In this document: in pieces, positions 36,101 to 43,094 of the stretch
How the letters are laid out: every line of letters begins with the position of its first letter
Numbering within the stretch: the stretch's first letter is position 1
The notes under the pieces: generated by a model
The model's input: only the letters and a program-made list of their open reading frames with translations
The model's database searches: none
Told to the model about the DNA's origin: nothing
Translations under genes and position numbers: made by a program
Origin: an uncultured Lachnospiraceae bacterium
GTDB taxonomy: Bacteria; Bacillota; Clostridia; Lachnospirales; Lachnospiraceae
NCBI GenBank assembly: GCA_910584205.1
Contig: CAJUAA010000027.1
Coordinates: forward strand, 1-58,907
Reading direction: 5' to 3'
Length of the DNA stretch: 58,907 nucleotides

Positions 36101-37165
36101 CCGTATTATATGTTCTTTGCCTGCGACTGGAGAGAACAGATGGCGTATGCGACCACCGACGACATTATGAGCAATGAGTGGGAGTTCGGCGGAATCCTCA
36201 TGGAGCCGTCAGCGACCGCCAACACAAACCACATGGCAGTGTTTGATTTCCAGGGAGAGACTTATTTCGTCTATCATGACGGCAGCCTTCCCCATGGAAG
36301 CGGATTCCGTCGGGTGGCGTGTGTGGAGCGATTCAAGATCAACAGCGACGGAACCATCGATCCAATCCGTAAGACGGCGACGGGCCTGAACGGCACGATC
36401 AGCTACATTACAGATAAGGACGGCAACTATCTGGCGATTAAGGATTTTGAAAATACGTTGAACGATGCAGATTATCCGATCAGAGGAAAAGAACTGACCG
36501 TGGAATTTTTCAAGAACGGCCATACGGCGGAATGGGTGCTCCGCCCGGGCAAGGCGGACGCCGGAAAGGACGAATATGTGTCCATCGAGTCTAACGCCAA
36601 ACCGGGACTTTACCTCTGCGTGGGCGATCCGGCGGCTGACGGGACGATCCCGCTGGTACTGTCTCAGGATGCAGGAGGAACAACGGAGGAAGCGGCCAGG
36701 ATGACGTTCCGTACCCTGAAGGGAGTAAGCGGAGACGGCGTCCGTCTGGAAAGCGTTCAGTATCCGGGATACTTCCTGGTATTCCGGGATGGAAAGCTTC
36801 TGGCAGTCAGGGATGCGCAGGAAGAGGAAGGCACCATTTATGTGTCTACCGATGAGTCCATGCCTGAGGTGCCGACGGATCCGGACCAGCCTGAGAATCC
36901 GGATGCGGCAGCCCGCAGAAGCGTTCTGAAGACCGTGCGGTTCTATACGGCGGGCGAGACGCTGGAGACGGACGATATCCGGATTCAGATGGTTCTGGAC
37001 AATGGAAAAACGAAGCAGATTACGGATTATACCACCAATGCGGACGAGATCGACATGACTGCCGCAGGCGGAAAGACGCTGACCGTCACCTGGGACTATC
37101 AGGGCCGCACCTATACGGACCAGATCGGCCTCTGCGTGGTGGAAGAGGAATACAGGGAGCAATAA
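30155..37165 (+). CDS. Giant secreted multi-domain glycosidase with three GH43-like modules
   Basis: 2336 residues. Signal peptide (1-~28); acidic Pro/Thr-rich linker (~30-155); LamG (~163-377); Ig-like (~389-463); a partial propeller-like region (~464-640); Ig-like (~640-718); GH43-a (~716-1049: D725 in ADPF, D856 in SYMDAM, E921 in DEGPA); LamG (~1072-1286); Ig-like (~1289-1387); GH43-b (~1396-1712: D1450 in RDHYI, D1582 in IDSTM, E1636 in VEGPI); GH43-c (~1716-2079: D1753 in GGDPS, D1883 in IDPT, E1966 in FTEAP); beta-trefoil-like binding domain (~2082-2236); Ig-like C-terminus. The three acid triads look intact by position. GH43 enzymes mostly cut arabino- or xylo-configured substrates. 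No LPxTG motif or C-terminal membrane span, so it is released or held non-covalently. ATG 30155 follows AGGAGG. Confidence 0.9.
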   Translation: MRKRRVLALLMTASVLVSTVSPSPAVSAAGMDNAQDQQTSGEEDSQKTDEDSPVQKPDTGDQQDGGGETLKPDDKNPADGQDDLKDPAKPEETGPGDAQDKPDSETPAEDTQDPEEETEGSGEETENGKTDDTGEQENDAPVQDPEIPAEEADGTNYLAEPRERELLMDLDFENLQEGETITSNEAEAKGNYTLTDSYSGGGKALHLDGSSSQFLTVTDADGGSLLTGVKELTVSYEARHDRDGANWVMYASNSGAAPTYQKERYIGVLQQDGKLTAERYNNNGPRPASANAPVSNDWVHVDVVLTETDTTVYVNGSEVSRVDSAHTVDGILGDSSILQIGKANWGSGEYFQGSIDNFRLYSYALSEAEIEEQFQEYVDRGTAGEYEGGLTLNAGYISEDLVLPTEFEGAQITWTSDQPEAVTNEGKVTRTEENQAVTLTAEITDGEKVSRKEFPLVVLAAGQDVLTYVSDAPAVGQKGGMKLAAETGDGYMVLHKDQPVLYTAKGAKAFVSPQIFRKADGTFGVIAADGGNSGSVLIYDSEDLITYTNEKVCSLPGVTSIAKLACVYDMAGQEYRIFAENAGGRCYVATTKDFEEFTQAQSVSYKFEEIDGMQDAIWESSAALTQAEYDRLVKKFTNPSLTSLSGLPGAVTLQAGEDLEETLKMDPVTATYSDGTVKKLSIRWNAADLEKIDTRRPGTYTLHGTVGGSAYYTEAEAPLIPERADPFITYNEDDGYYYFTASYPMMRSGDPEGYDRLVLRRAETISGLADAEEVTIWDERESGTLGRFIWAPELHKIGDYWYFVSTAGLNSGTGTTFNIRPFMIRCNNGDDMMNPDSWGEPELVKTTAEDKNSYMDAMSLDMTYFEAGGSHYLAWADITRRNSSIAIAKIDPADPTQLISRCAVISGPEYTWELVNNRVDEGPAVLQRDGKVYLAFSASGTGSEYCVGLLTGDADSDLTDPENWTKTPYPILTSTDFDNEVSGPGHNSFTVDENGNPVIVYHARPYQTHSTAGGVHNGDPLFDPCRHCYVKPVFFDSEGMPVLNQSDEEFAGAEGSVFSVQLTIEGEAASSDPILEYRFDEHAQAGTVLDSVSGNNAEISKGASYVQDKQYGQVLYLDGGTAVGGSNSFLEFPEGFFDGKDNLTISMDVKEVTRSGNYFTFTIGQDDQKYLFLKTMPTGMKLAITKESYNDEKTASKNFKYPNNSRTWINVKMVITKNSISLYQDGKLMAQNANTGLALSDLGTNLKAYLGKSFYSDDIYFRGYFDNVKVYDWAMTDDEVKTFTEQDAAARKAAMEDLQHVADSFEIPNADAVKGNIALPSEKDGVSIQWTSSDEKIVSTAVVKNDGYDDTPAGVVTRQSADASVTLTAEFSKDGASVVKTYNLTVKAAPKPVSEKDYIGYLFVRFTDTEENGTKEQTYFSASEDGFHWENLNGGKAVLTSTIGESGLRDHYIARTAEGDKFYMIATDLSIAHNRSWAEAGSNGSHSIVVWESDDLVNWSEPWLAEIAPEGAGCTWAPEFIYDEKTGEYVVYWSATTLKVDENENIVEDYENHAIYYCKTRDFRTFTDAKLYHKGEGVKVIDSTMIEHDGTYYRYTKNESIGSIAIDKSDSVLGTFTDIASDTLSNQLPAQQGAVEGPIIFKLNDRTEEGKEQWCLLVDRFARGQGYYPLVTDDLESGEFRMLSGNEFSMPGKFRHGYVMPVTEEEYTALQHKWGDPNYGYIDEDDFKTLDKSTAGNPMLGFDADGNILYGGDPSILVDGDTVYCYVGRDTAAGEYYQMPGWYCYSSKDMVNWTFEGETLRADRAHITWAKDDVSAWAGQVAKGSDGKYYFYYCTETISAYGGGKSIGVAVSDSPTGPFEDIGHPLVRNTDTYNGVHTWEDIDPTIWIEKDDEGVEHRYLGWGNTRFFVCELNEDMISVKDRDGDPNRLSCGYASDGTFDIVVGKMDGNGVGAENKVWFDGHFFTEAPYYYRQQDENGNYYGPYYMFFACDWREQMAYATTDDIMSNEWEFGGILMEPSATANTNHMAVFDFQGETYFVYHDGSLPHGSGFRRVACVERFKINSDGTIDPIRKTATGLNGTISYITDKDGNYLAIKDFENTLNDADYPIRGKELTVEFFKNGHTAEWVLRPGKADAGKDEYVSIESNAKPGLYLCVGDPAADGTIPLVLSQDAGGTTEEAARMTFRTLKGVSGDGVRLESVQYPGYFLVFRDGKLLAVRDAQEEEGTIYVSTDESMPEVPTDPDQPENPDAAARRSVLKTVRFYTAGETLETDDIRIQMVLDNGKTKQITDYTTNADEIDMTAAGGKTLTVTWDYQGRTYTDQIGLCVVEEEYREQ

Positions 37166-37192
37166 GGCGCTGCCGGAAAGGAGAAGTAAAAT

Positions 37193-40078
37193 ATGAAAAG
37201 GAATAAATTATTATACGGTTTCCTGGCAGCAACGCTGCTCATGACCTCTGTCGCATGGCCTGCGGCGGAGGCGAAGGCCGAGACCCCGGATCCGGAACGC
37301 GGACTGACCGCTTATTATTCGTTTGACGACACCACGCTGGAAAACGGTGTGGAGGGCGGAAACGACGCGACGGCGATCGTGACCGGACTGGGCGCATACG
37401 GCGGCAGCCCGGTGTACGACGAAAACGGCAGAGAGGGCGCGGCAGTCCGTCTGGGCGATTATGGACTGGAACTGAATCAGAAAAATCTGGGTGACAGCTT
37501 TACCGTGTCCATGTGGGTAAAGCCGGACAGGACATTTGCGGAAAACCAGTGCGCGCTGTTTCTGGGCTATCACAACCCGGAGCAGTGGGTGGCAGTATCC
37601 GGAAAAGCGAACAATTCCCCGGTGTGCAAAATCTGGGCCAACGGGAACGGCTATGGCTGGACTGGTTTCGGGGAGCTTTCTCTGAAAGCCGGGAACTGGT
37701 ATCAGCTGACGGTGACCGGCGACAGCCAGAACGTGACTGCTTATCTGGATGGAAAACAGGTGTCTTCCAATAAGACCAACCAGCCTCTGACAGGAACCAA
37801 TCAGGATGTCTATATCGGCGCAAATAACTGGGATGCGGAATTTACCGGCCTGGTGGATGAAGTCAGAGTCTATGGCCGGACGCTCTCCTCCACGGAAGTC
37901 CTCATGCTGTACGACGGACGTACGGCGGTTGACGTACTGAAGGAAATGATGGATGACATTACCGCGGCGGACAGCCTGAAGCTGTCTGTGAACCGTACAA
38001 AGAGCATTGATCTGAAGCTTCCGGAAGGTATTCTGGAGGCGGGCGCTTCGGTAAGCTGCGAAAGCAGCGATCCGGATGTCGCGTCCGTGGACAGTGAGGG
38101 AGCGGTCACCGGCGGAAAAGCCGGAACGGCGACGATCACAACGACCGTCAGCCTGGACGGAAAGACCGTAACCCGGACCACCGCCGTAACCGTATCGGAC
38201 AGTCTGGAAGACGAACTTGCGGCATACTACAGGTTTGAAGGCGGACTGAACGATGAAAAAGGCGGGGCGTCTGCAGCCGCGGTCGTGAAAGGACTGGGCG
38301 CATACAACGGCACAATCAGCTATGACGCGGCGGGAAAAGACGGCCAGGCGATTGCTCTGCGGGACTTCGGACTGAAACTGAACCGGGCGGCTCTGGGAGA
38401 AGAGTTCACGGTATCGCTCTGGCTGAAGCCGAACAGCAGTTTTGCGGAAAACCAGATTCTGCTGTTCCTCGGACATCATGATCCGGAAAACTGGACGGCG
38501 GTGTCGGGATCAGGAAACGCTTCGGAATGCAAAATCTGGTCAAAAGGAGATATTTACAGTACCTGGACGACCCATGGAACGGCGAAGATCAGCGCCGGAG
38601 AATGGCATCAGCTGGTCCTGACCGGTACGTCCTCGACGATGACCGCTTATCTGGACGGGCGGAAAGCAGCGTCTGCAGCCACCAATCATCCGCTGGCGGG
38701 AAAGAACCAGGATATCTATATCGGAGTCAATAACTGGGACCGTACATTTGACGGCCTGGTGGATGAAGTCAAGGTATATGCGGCGGACATGACAGAGGAT
38801 CAGGTTCAGAATCAGGACAGAGAGTATTTCGAACAGATGCTCACTTCCTGGATGAACGACACGCTGGCGCTGAAGCCGCGGAAGATTCTGGGTGAGAATA
38901 AGTCTGTCAACGAGATCAAATATGATCTGAAGCTTCCAAGCGAGGTGGACGGACTTCCGATCATCTGGTCCAGCAGTGACGAATCCATTATAAAGCCGGA
39001 TGGAACCGTTGCGAATCCGGAACAGAAGACCACCGTTACGTTGACGGCAACGGTGAATGCCGGAATGCTCAGTGCGTCCAGAGAGTATCAGCTGACCGTG
39101 CTTGGCCTGGACCGTACCGGTCTGAACGAGCTGATCGCGAAGGCGGAGTCCATCCGGACGGAGAAGCTGGCGGAGGTGTCCAGAGCGCGTCTGGAGCAGG
39201 CGCTGAAGGAAGCGAAGGAGGCGGACGGCTATTCTTCCATTCGGACGGCTTACGCACATCTTCAGCAGGCAGTGGAAGAACTGTGCTATCTGGAAGATTA
39301 CCGGAATCCGTTCCCGTCCGTAGTGGCGCCGGAGCTCTATACCGCGGTTAAGGAAGACGCCGGCGTACAGCTGTTCACGCTTCCGGGCAGTATAAAGGAC
39401 GCTGTGGAAGTCACCTATGTGTCGGAGAAACCGGAACTGGTGTCCTATACGGATGGCGTGATCCGCGGTCTGAAGCCCGGGAAAGCTGTCGTCACTGCGG
39501 TTGTGACGTCTCAGTATGATCAGTGGCAGATGGAGTATTCCACTGCGGTGACCATTGAGGAGAAGACGGAGGCGCCGGGCGGCAATCCGTCCACAGGAGA
39601 TTCTTCAGGTACGAACAATTCCGGCAATTCTGGTAATACCGGCGGCACCGGATCCTCGGGCGGCTCCGGAAAGAGCAGCAGTTCTCACAGAGGTTCGTCC
39701 GATGATGCGGCGCCGGCAGCAGCTCCTGCCGCTGTGGCAGCAGGTCAGGGAGCGGCCGTTACGACAGCCGTAAGAGGCTCCGTGGGCGAGCAGCTGACCG
39801 GAGGAAACGCCGGTGTTCAGGGAGAGACCGGAGAAACGGCGGACGGAACGCCTGCAGAGACGCTGACGCCGGACGACGGAGAACTTCAGAAAAATGAAGA
39901 AACACCGCCGGAGATTCGGGACATTGAGGATGAAGAAGTGCCGCAGGCAGGTATCGAGAAGCCGGAAGGATCTTCCTTCTCCATCTTCCCGATCATACTG
40001 ATCATCGCGATTCTGGCCTGCATGATGATTTATTTTCTCATTGCGAAGAAAAGCAGAGAGGAACAGGAAGAAAATTAA
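37193..40078 (+). CDS. Membrane-anchored LamG/Ig-like surface protein
   Basis: 961 residues. Signal peptide (1-~29); LamG-1 (~36-245); Ig-like (~270-335); LamG-2 (~340-545); Ig-like (~555-640, SSDESI); a helical FIVAR-like stretch (~655-700); Ig-like (~720-795); Ser/Gly linker (~800-830); Ala-rich and acidic stalk; membrane span (~931-952) and a basic/acidic tail KKSREEQEEN. No catalytic residues are apparent. The two LamG units are close copies (GLGAYxG, SFAENQ, CKIW, VDEV). It probably displays binding domains away from the membrane and could dock glycan for the giant enzyme encoded 27 bases upstream. Confidence 0.85.
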   Translation: MKRNKLLYGFLAATLLMTSVAWPAAEAKAETPDPERGLTAYYSFDDTTLENGVEGGNDATAIVTGLGAYGGSPVYDENGREGAAVRLGDYGLELNQKNLGDSFTVSMWVKPDRTFAENQCALFLGYHNPEQWVAVSGKANNSPVCKIWANGNGYGWTGFGELSLKAGNWYQLTVTGDSQNVTAYLDGKQVSSNKTNQPLTGTNQDVYIGANNWDAEFTGLVDEVRVYGRTLSSTEVLMLYDGRTAVDVLKEMMDDITAADSLKLSVNRTKSIDLKLPEGILEAGASVSCESSDPDVASVDSEGAVTGGKAGTATITTTVSLDGKTVTRTTAVTVSDSLEDELAAYYRFEGGLNDEKGGASAAAVVKGLGAYNGTISYDAAGKDGQAIALRDFGLKLNRAALGEEFTVSLWLKPNSSFAENQILLFLGHHDPENWTAVSGSGNASECKIWSKGDIYSTWTTHGTAKISAGEWHQLVLTGTSSTMTAYLDGRKAASAATNHPLAGKNQDIYIGVNNWDRTFDGLVDEVKVYAADMTEDQVQNQDREYFEQMLTSWMNDTLALKPRKILGENKSVNEIKYDLKLPSEVDGLPIIWSSSDESIIKPDGTVANPEQKTTVTLTATVNAGMLSASREYQLTVLGLDRTGLNELIAKAESIRTEKLAEVSRARLEQALKEAKEADGYSSIRTAYAHLQQAVEELCYLEDYRNPFPSVVAPELYTAVKEDAGVQLFTLPGSIKDAVEVTYVSEKPELVSYTDGVIRGLKPGKAVVTAVVTSQYDQWQMEYSTAVTIEEKTEAPGGNPSTGDSSGTNNSGNSGNTGGTGSSGGSGKSSSSHRGSSDDAAPAAAPAAVAAGQGAAVTTAVRGSVGEQLTGGNAGVQGETGETADGTPAETLTPDDGELQKNEETPPEIRDIEDEEVPQAGIEKPEGSSFSIFPIILIIAILACMMIYFLIAKKSREEQEEN

Positions 40079-40081
40079 GAC

Positions 40082-40109
40082 TTGATTTTCGGGGAGTCTG
40101 TGGTATAGT
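40082..40109 (+). promoter_or_regulatory. Promoter for the second sugar-binding lipoprotein
   Basis: TTGATT (40082-40087), 16 bp, TATAGT (40104-40109). The start point (~40116) would coincide with the first base of the hairpin that follows. Confidence 0.6.
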
Positions 40110-40115
40110 AAACAT

Positions 40116-40149
40116 AAAAAGCTTCGTCCCCTGTGGGACGAAGCTTTTT
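40116..40149 (+). terminator. Perfect 15-bp hairpin: terminator and/or 5'-end stabiliser
   Basis: AAAAAGCTTCGTCCC (40116-40130) and GGGACGAAGCTTTTT (40135-40149) around CTGT. It ends the surface-protein transcript, and in a transcript from the promoter just upstream it would be the extreme 5' end. Confidence 0.8.
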
Positions 40150-40177
40150 AAAAACGGTTTGGATCAAGGAGGGCGCT

Positions 40178-41200
40178 ATGAGGAAGAGATGGATTGCCGC
40201 AGCGGTGTTCTTTCTGGCTTTTCTGGCCGGAGGATGCAGAGGTGCTGCACCTGGCACTGCAGATTCCGCTCCGTACGAAGAAGAACCGGAAGGCAGCCGG
40301 GAGCATATTGTGATCGGATTTTCTCAGATCGGTTCAGAATCCGATTACCGAACAGCCAATACAGAATCCTTTAAGGATACATTTACGATTGAAAACGGAT
40401 ACTATCTGCTTTTTGAGGATGCGCAGCAGAAACAGGAAAATCAGCTGAAGGCGATCCGTAACTTTATCCTTCAGGAAGTCGATTATATTATTCTGGATCC
40501 CATCGTGGAGACAGGCTGGGACGCGGTTCTTCAGGAGGCCAGGGACGCGGGTATTCCGGTGATTCTGGCAGACCGGTCAGTGGAGGTGTCTGATACAGAT
40601 CTGTATACCTGTTGGGTGGGAAGTGATTTCGAAGAAGAAGGTCATACGGCGGGAGAATGGCTTGTGGGTTATCTGGACGAACAGGGGCGTTCGGAAGAGA
40701 AGATCAACATCGTGACTCTGCAGGGAACGCCGGAATCCACGGCACAGATCGGACGCACTTCCGGCTTTGCTCAGGTGTTGGACACGCAGCATAACTGGAA
40801 CATGCTGGAGTACCAGTCCGGAGATTTCACGCAGGCAAAGGGAAAAGAGGTCATGGAATACTTTCTGTGCACGTATGAGGATATTGATGTGCTGGTGAGT
40901 GAGAATGACAATATGACGTTCGGAGCCATAGACGCGATTCAGGAAGCGGGGCGGACCTGCGGACCGGACGGAGAAATCATTGTCATCTCTTTCGACGGCG
41001 GCCGGGCGGCGTTTGAAGCCATGGTCAGAGGAGAGATTAACGTCGATGTGGAGTGCAATCCGATCTTTGCGGAACAGGTGGCAGAGATCATAGACAAACT
41101 GGAAAAAGGAGAGAAGGTGGAAAAGATCTACTATGTGGACGAACAGTATTTTGACACTTCCATGGATCTGGAGAAAATCATGGAGGGGAGAAGTTTCTAA
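40178..41200 (+). CDS. Second YtfQ-like sugar-binding lipoprotein (orphan)
   Basis: 340 residues. Lipobox LAGGC (Cys 20), short linker, Peripla_BP_4 fold opening IGFSQIGSESDYRTANTES, close to the YtfQ pattern. No ATPase or permease accompanies it, so it either shares the importer encoded at 24.7-29.5 kb or acts as a ligand receptor for the sensor kinase. ATG 40178 has AAGGAGGG five bases upstream; a longer frame from 40133 runs through the hairpin and is unlikely. It has its own promoter. Confidence 0.88.
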   Translation: MRKRWIAAAVFFLAFLAGGCRGAAPGTADSAPYEEEPEGSREHIVIGFSQIGSESDYRTANTESFKDTFTIENGYYLLFEDAQQKQENQLKAIRNFILQEVDYIILDPIVETGWDAVLQEARDAGIPVILADRSVEVSDTDLYTCWVGSDFEEEGHTAGEWLVGYLDEQGRSEEKINIVTLQGTPESTAQIGRTSGFAQVLDTQHNWNMLEYQSGDFTQAKGKEVMEYFLCTYEDIDVLVSENDNMTFGAIDAIQEAGRTCGPDGEIIVISFDGGRAAFEAMVRGEINVDVECNPIFAEQVAEIIDKLEKGEKVEKIYYVDEQYFDTSMDLEKIMEGRSF

Positions 41201-41210
41201 GTGAGAAAAT

Positions 41211-41250
41211 CATGCCGCGGAGCCATACAGGTGTCCGCGGCATGGTTTTT
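41211..41250 (+). terminator. Rho-independent terminator
   Basis: CATGCCGCGGA (41211-41221) and TCCGCGGCATG (41234-41244), followed by GTTTTT. Confidence 0.85.
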
Positions 41251-41343
41251 GTGGATAAAATGAGCGGGCCTGCCTACGGAATTCGTCAAAAATGGGACAG
41301 CTTCTGTGCTACTATGTAGCAAAAAGTGAAGGTGGGTGAGGAG

Positions 41344-41995
41344 ATGGAACTACTGGAATCTCAGAAGACCAAAGAGGAGTGGAAGTTTCCCAAAAATATC
41401 CGGCAGATCGGGGAGCCCGGAACGGGCAGAAGGATCCTGATACATTTATTATGAAAGAAATGACCGGATGCAGGAATATATGAGCAGGAAAAAGGGCGGA
41501 CGGGGAATTGAACCGGAAGGGATTCTGAAGGACCGCGCAGCTGCGAAATTCCGGAATGTCATGCAGGAAAAAAGGGAGCAGAATTCACAGAAAAAACTGC
41601 TGGCGTTCCTTTACACCTCCTGCATGTTTCTGGTGCTGGTCATCCTTGTGATCGGAGTGACGATGGTCAACAATTACGACCGCATGGCAAATATGGAGGA
41701 TGCGCTCTATCAGATCTCGGAAAGCCTGGTGACCGGTGAGGAAGAGGATCAGCCGGAAGGAGCCGTGCAGGAAGAGCCGGAAGGAACCGCACCGGAGGAG
41801 GCGAATGAGCCGGAAAAGGCGCAGGAACCGCAGGAAGCGCCTCAGGAGAAGGAACCGGAGCGTTATCAGGTCAGGGTCGGAGGCACGCTCCTGAACATCT
41901 GCCGGCAAAGATACGGGAATGACGACATGGCGGCAGAGGTCTGCGAACTCAACGGACTGGAGGATGGCGATATCAGAAAAAGTTTGCAGGGCTGA
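41344..41995 (+). pseudogene. Broken MPN-type / transmembrane / LysM protein gene
   Basis: An ATG at 41344 opens 36 codons (KEEWKFPKNIRQIGEPG) that look like the start of a Lachnospiraceae Mov34/MPN-type protein, then stop at 41454. In another frame, after a TGA at 41438-41440, the C-terminal half resumes: YIYYERNDRMQEYM, a membrane span (~residues 45-65 of that piece), an acidic Pro/Glu linker, and a LysM start (YQVRVGGTLLNICRQRYG). The intervening MPN domain (~100 residues) is missing and the LysM end is garbled (KSLQG, stop). I read this as an internal deletion plus frameshift. It marks the left edge of the accessory region. Confidence 0.65.
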
Positions 41996-41998
41996 ATG

Positions 41999-42308
41999 CA
42001 TAAAAGAAAATGCAGAACCATAGATCGGGCTATATGCAGGTGCTGTTTCCTGTGGTACAATGTAGTCAGACGTATACAGGGACGCAGAGAAAGAGCAGAT
42101 CAGTATCATATGTAACATGACCGCGTGCGGCAGAGAGGCGGAACAGGTACTGCTCAGTTGGGGCAGCAGGCATGCAGATACAAAAAAGAACTGGTATATG
42201 AAGCAGAACTGCAGACTCTGGGACGAAGCACAGGAAATTATCAGCGAATTTAACGGGTAAGAGCTCCATGTATTTGTACAGGTGTAACCAAAATGGAAGG
42301 AGGTCTTT
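41999..42308 (+). other. Gap without a convincing gene
   Basis: About 310 bases. An ATG at 42117 opens 47 codons ending ISEFNG (stop 42260) with a coding-like look (WYMKQNCRLWDEAQ), and the frame extends upstream to a stop at 42065, but there is no ribosome site; it may be a remnant. The ribosome site of the next gene is at the right end. Confidence 0.4.
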
Positions 42309-42521
42309 ATGTTTGGCAGGAAAACTATAGAAAAGAAGGAATATGACAGGGAAAATCTGCGACCGCTTCTCAGATGCAGCATCTGCACGGGCGAGCAGGT
42401 TGCAGGATTCAAAAACAGACATACCGGAAAATTTGAGGAAGTCATGCTGATCCGCAACCAGAAAGATTTGGATCTGTTTATGGAAATGTATGGAATTGAT
42501 ACGGTTACGAAGGAATATTAA
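42309..42521 (+). CDS. Conserved small Clostridia protein, function unknown
   Basis: 70 residues. RCSICTGEQVAGFKNRHTGKFEEVMLIRN is a well-conserved core that I recall from short Clostridia proteins, sometimes mislabelled aspartate dehydrogenase. The two cysteines (C-x2-C) could bind metal. AAGGAGG lies seven bases before the ATG. No membrane span or signal. Confidence 0.7.
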   Translation: MFGRKTIEKKEYDRENLRPLLRCSICTGEQVAGFKNRHTGKFEEVMLIRNQKDLDLFMEMYGIDTVTKEY

Positions 42522-42610
42522 GGCGGTAAAGGAGGAATTGTTTTCAGGATGGAATGTGAAAAACACAAATCTGAATGGAAAATGACATATGCTGCGGGGA
42601 GTGAGAGATT

Positions 42611-42865
42611 ATGATGCAAAATCCTCTGATTGAGCTTGATGTACACGGCCTGACCGTGGATCAGGCCATTGTAAAAATAGAGGAACAGATCAAAAAGGCA
42701 AATGCCGGCATCTATCGCATTCGGGTGATCCATGGTTTCCATCGGGGAAATCGCATTCAACAGGGAATCTACCGGGAAATCGGGCATGGTTTGAATCCAA
42801 AGGTACTCCGCATTACGGGCGGAAACAATCCGGGAATCACAGAGATTATTTTAAGGGAATACTGA
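42611..42865 (+). CDS. Small stand-alone Smr domain protein
   Basis: 84 residues. The Smr fold is recognised by ELDVHGLTVDQAI and RVIHGFHRGN. Smr domains bind nucleic acids; in larger proteins such as MutS2/RqcU they cleave RNA or act on collided ribosomes. Alone, next to an RNA-repair-like cassette, a role in RNA handling is conceivable but unproven. ATG 42611 and 42614 are both possible. Confidence 0.82.
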   Translation: MMQNPLIELDVHGLTVDQAIVKIEEQIKKANAGIYRIRVIHGFHRGNRIQQGIYREIGHGLNPKVLRITGGNNPGITEIILREY

Positions 42866-42979
42866 ATATTCAAAAATGGTGAACATTCAGAAACAGAGAC
42901 CATTCAGAAATGTCAGGAAGGACCTTATATGGGATACGAAATGCTGCAGGTGGATAAAAATACATGGCGCAGAAAGGAC

Positions 42980-42999
42980 AGCGGTCAGGTCCGCTTTTT
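42980..42999 (+). terminator. Short terminator-like hairpin
   Basis: AGCGG (42980-42984), loop TCAGGT, CCGCT (42991-42995), then four more Ts. Weak stem. It lies between the Smr gene and the ATP-grasp cassette; the rest of 42866-43094 shows no gene. Confidence 0.4.
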
Positions 43000-43094
43000 C
43001 TGCTGACAGGAACAAAAGAGACGTTTTTGATTGACCGCGTTATGGTCATAAGGAACGCAAAAGAGCGTACTGCAGAATGAGGTGATAAATCATA

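Noticed and set aside
37193..40078. LPxTG sortase anchor in the two large surface proteins
   Set aside because: Neither C-terminus has LPxTG or a related motif; the LamG protein ends in a plain membrane span and tail.
42117..42260. 47-codon ORF between the LysM remnant and the small C-x2-C gene
   Set aside because: Composition looks coding but there is no ribosome site or recognisable family, so I list it only in the gap note.
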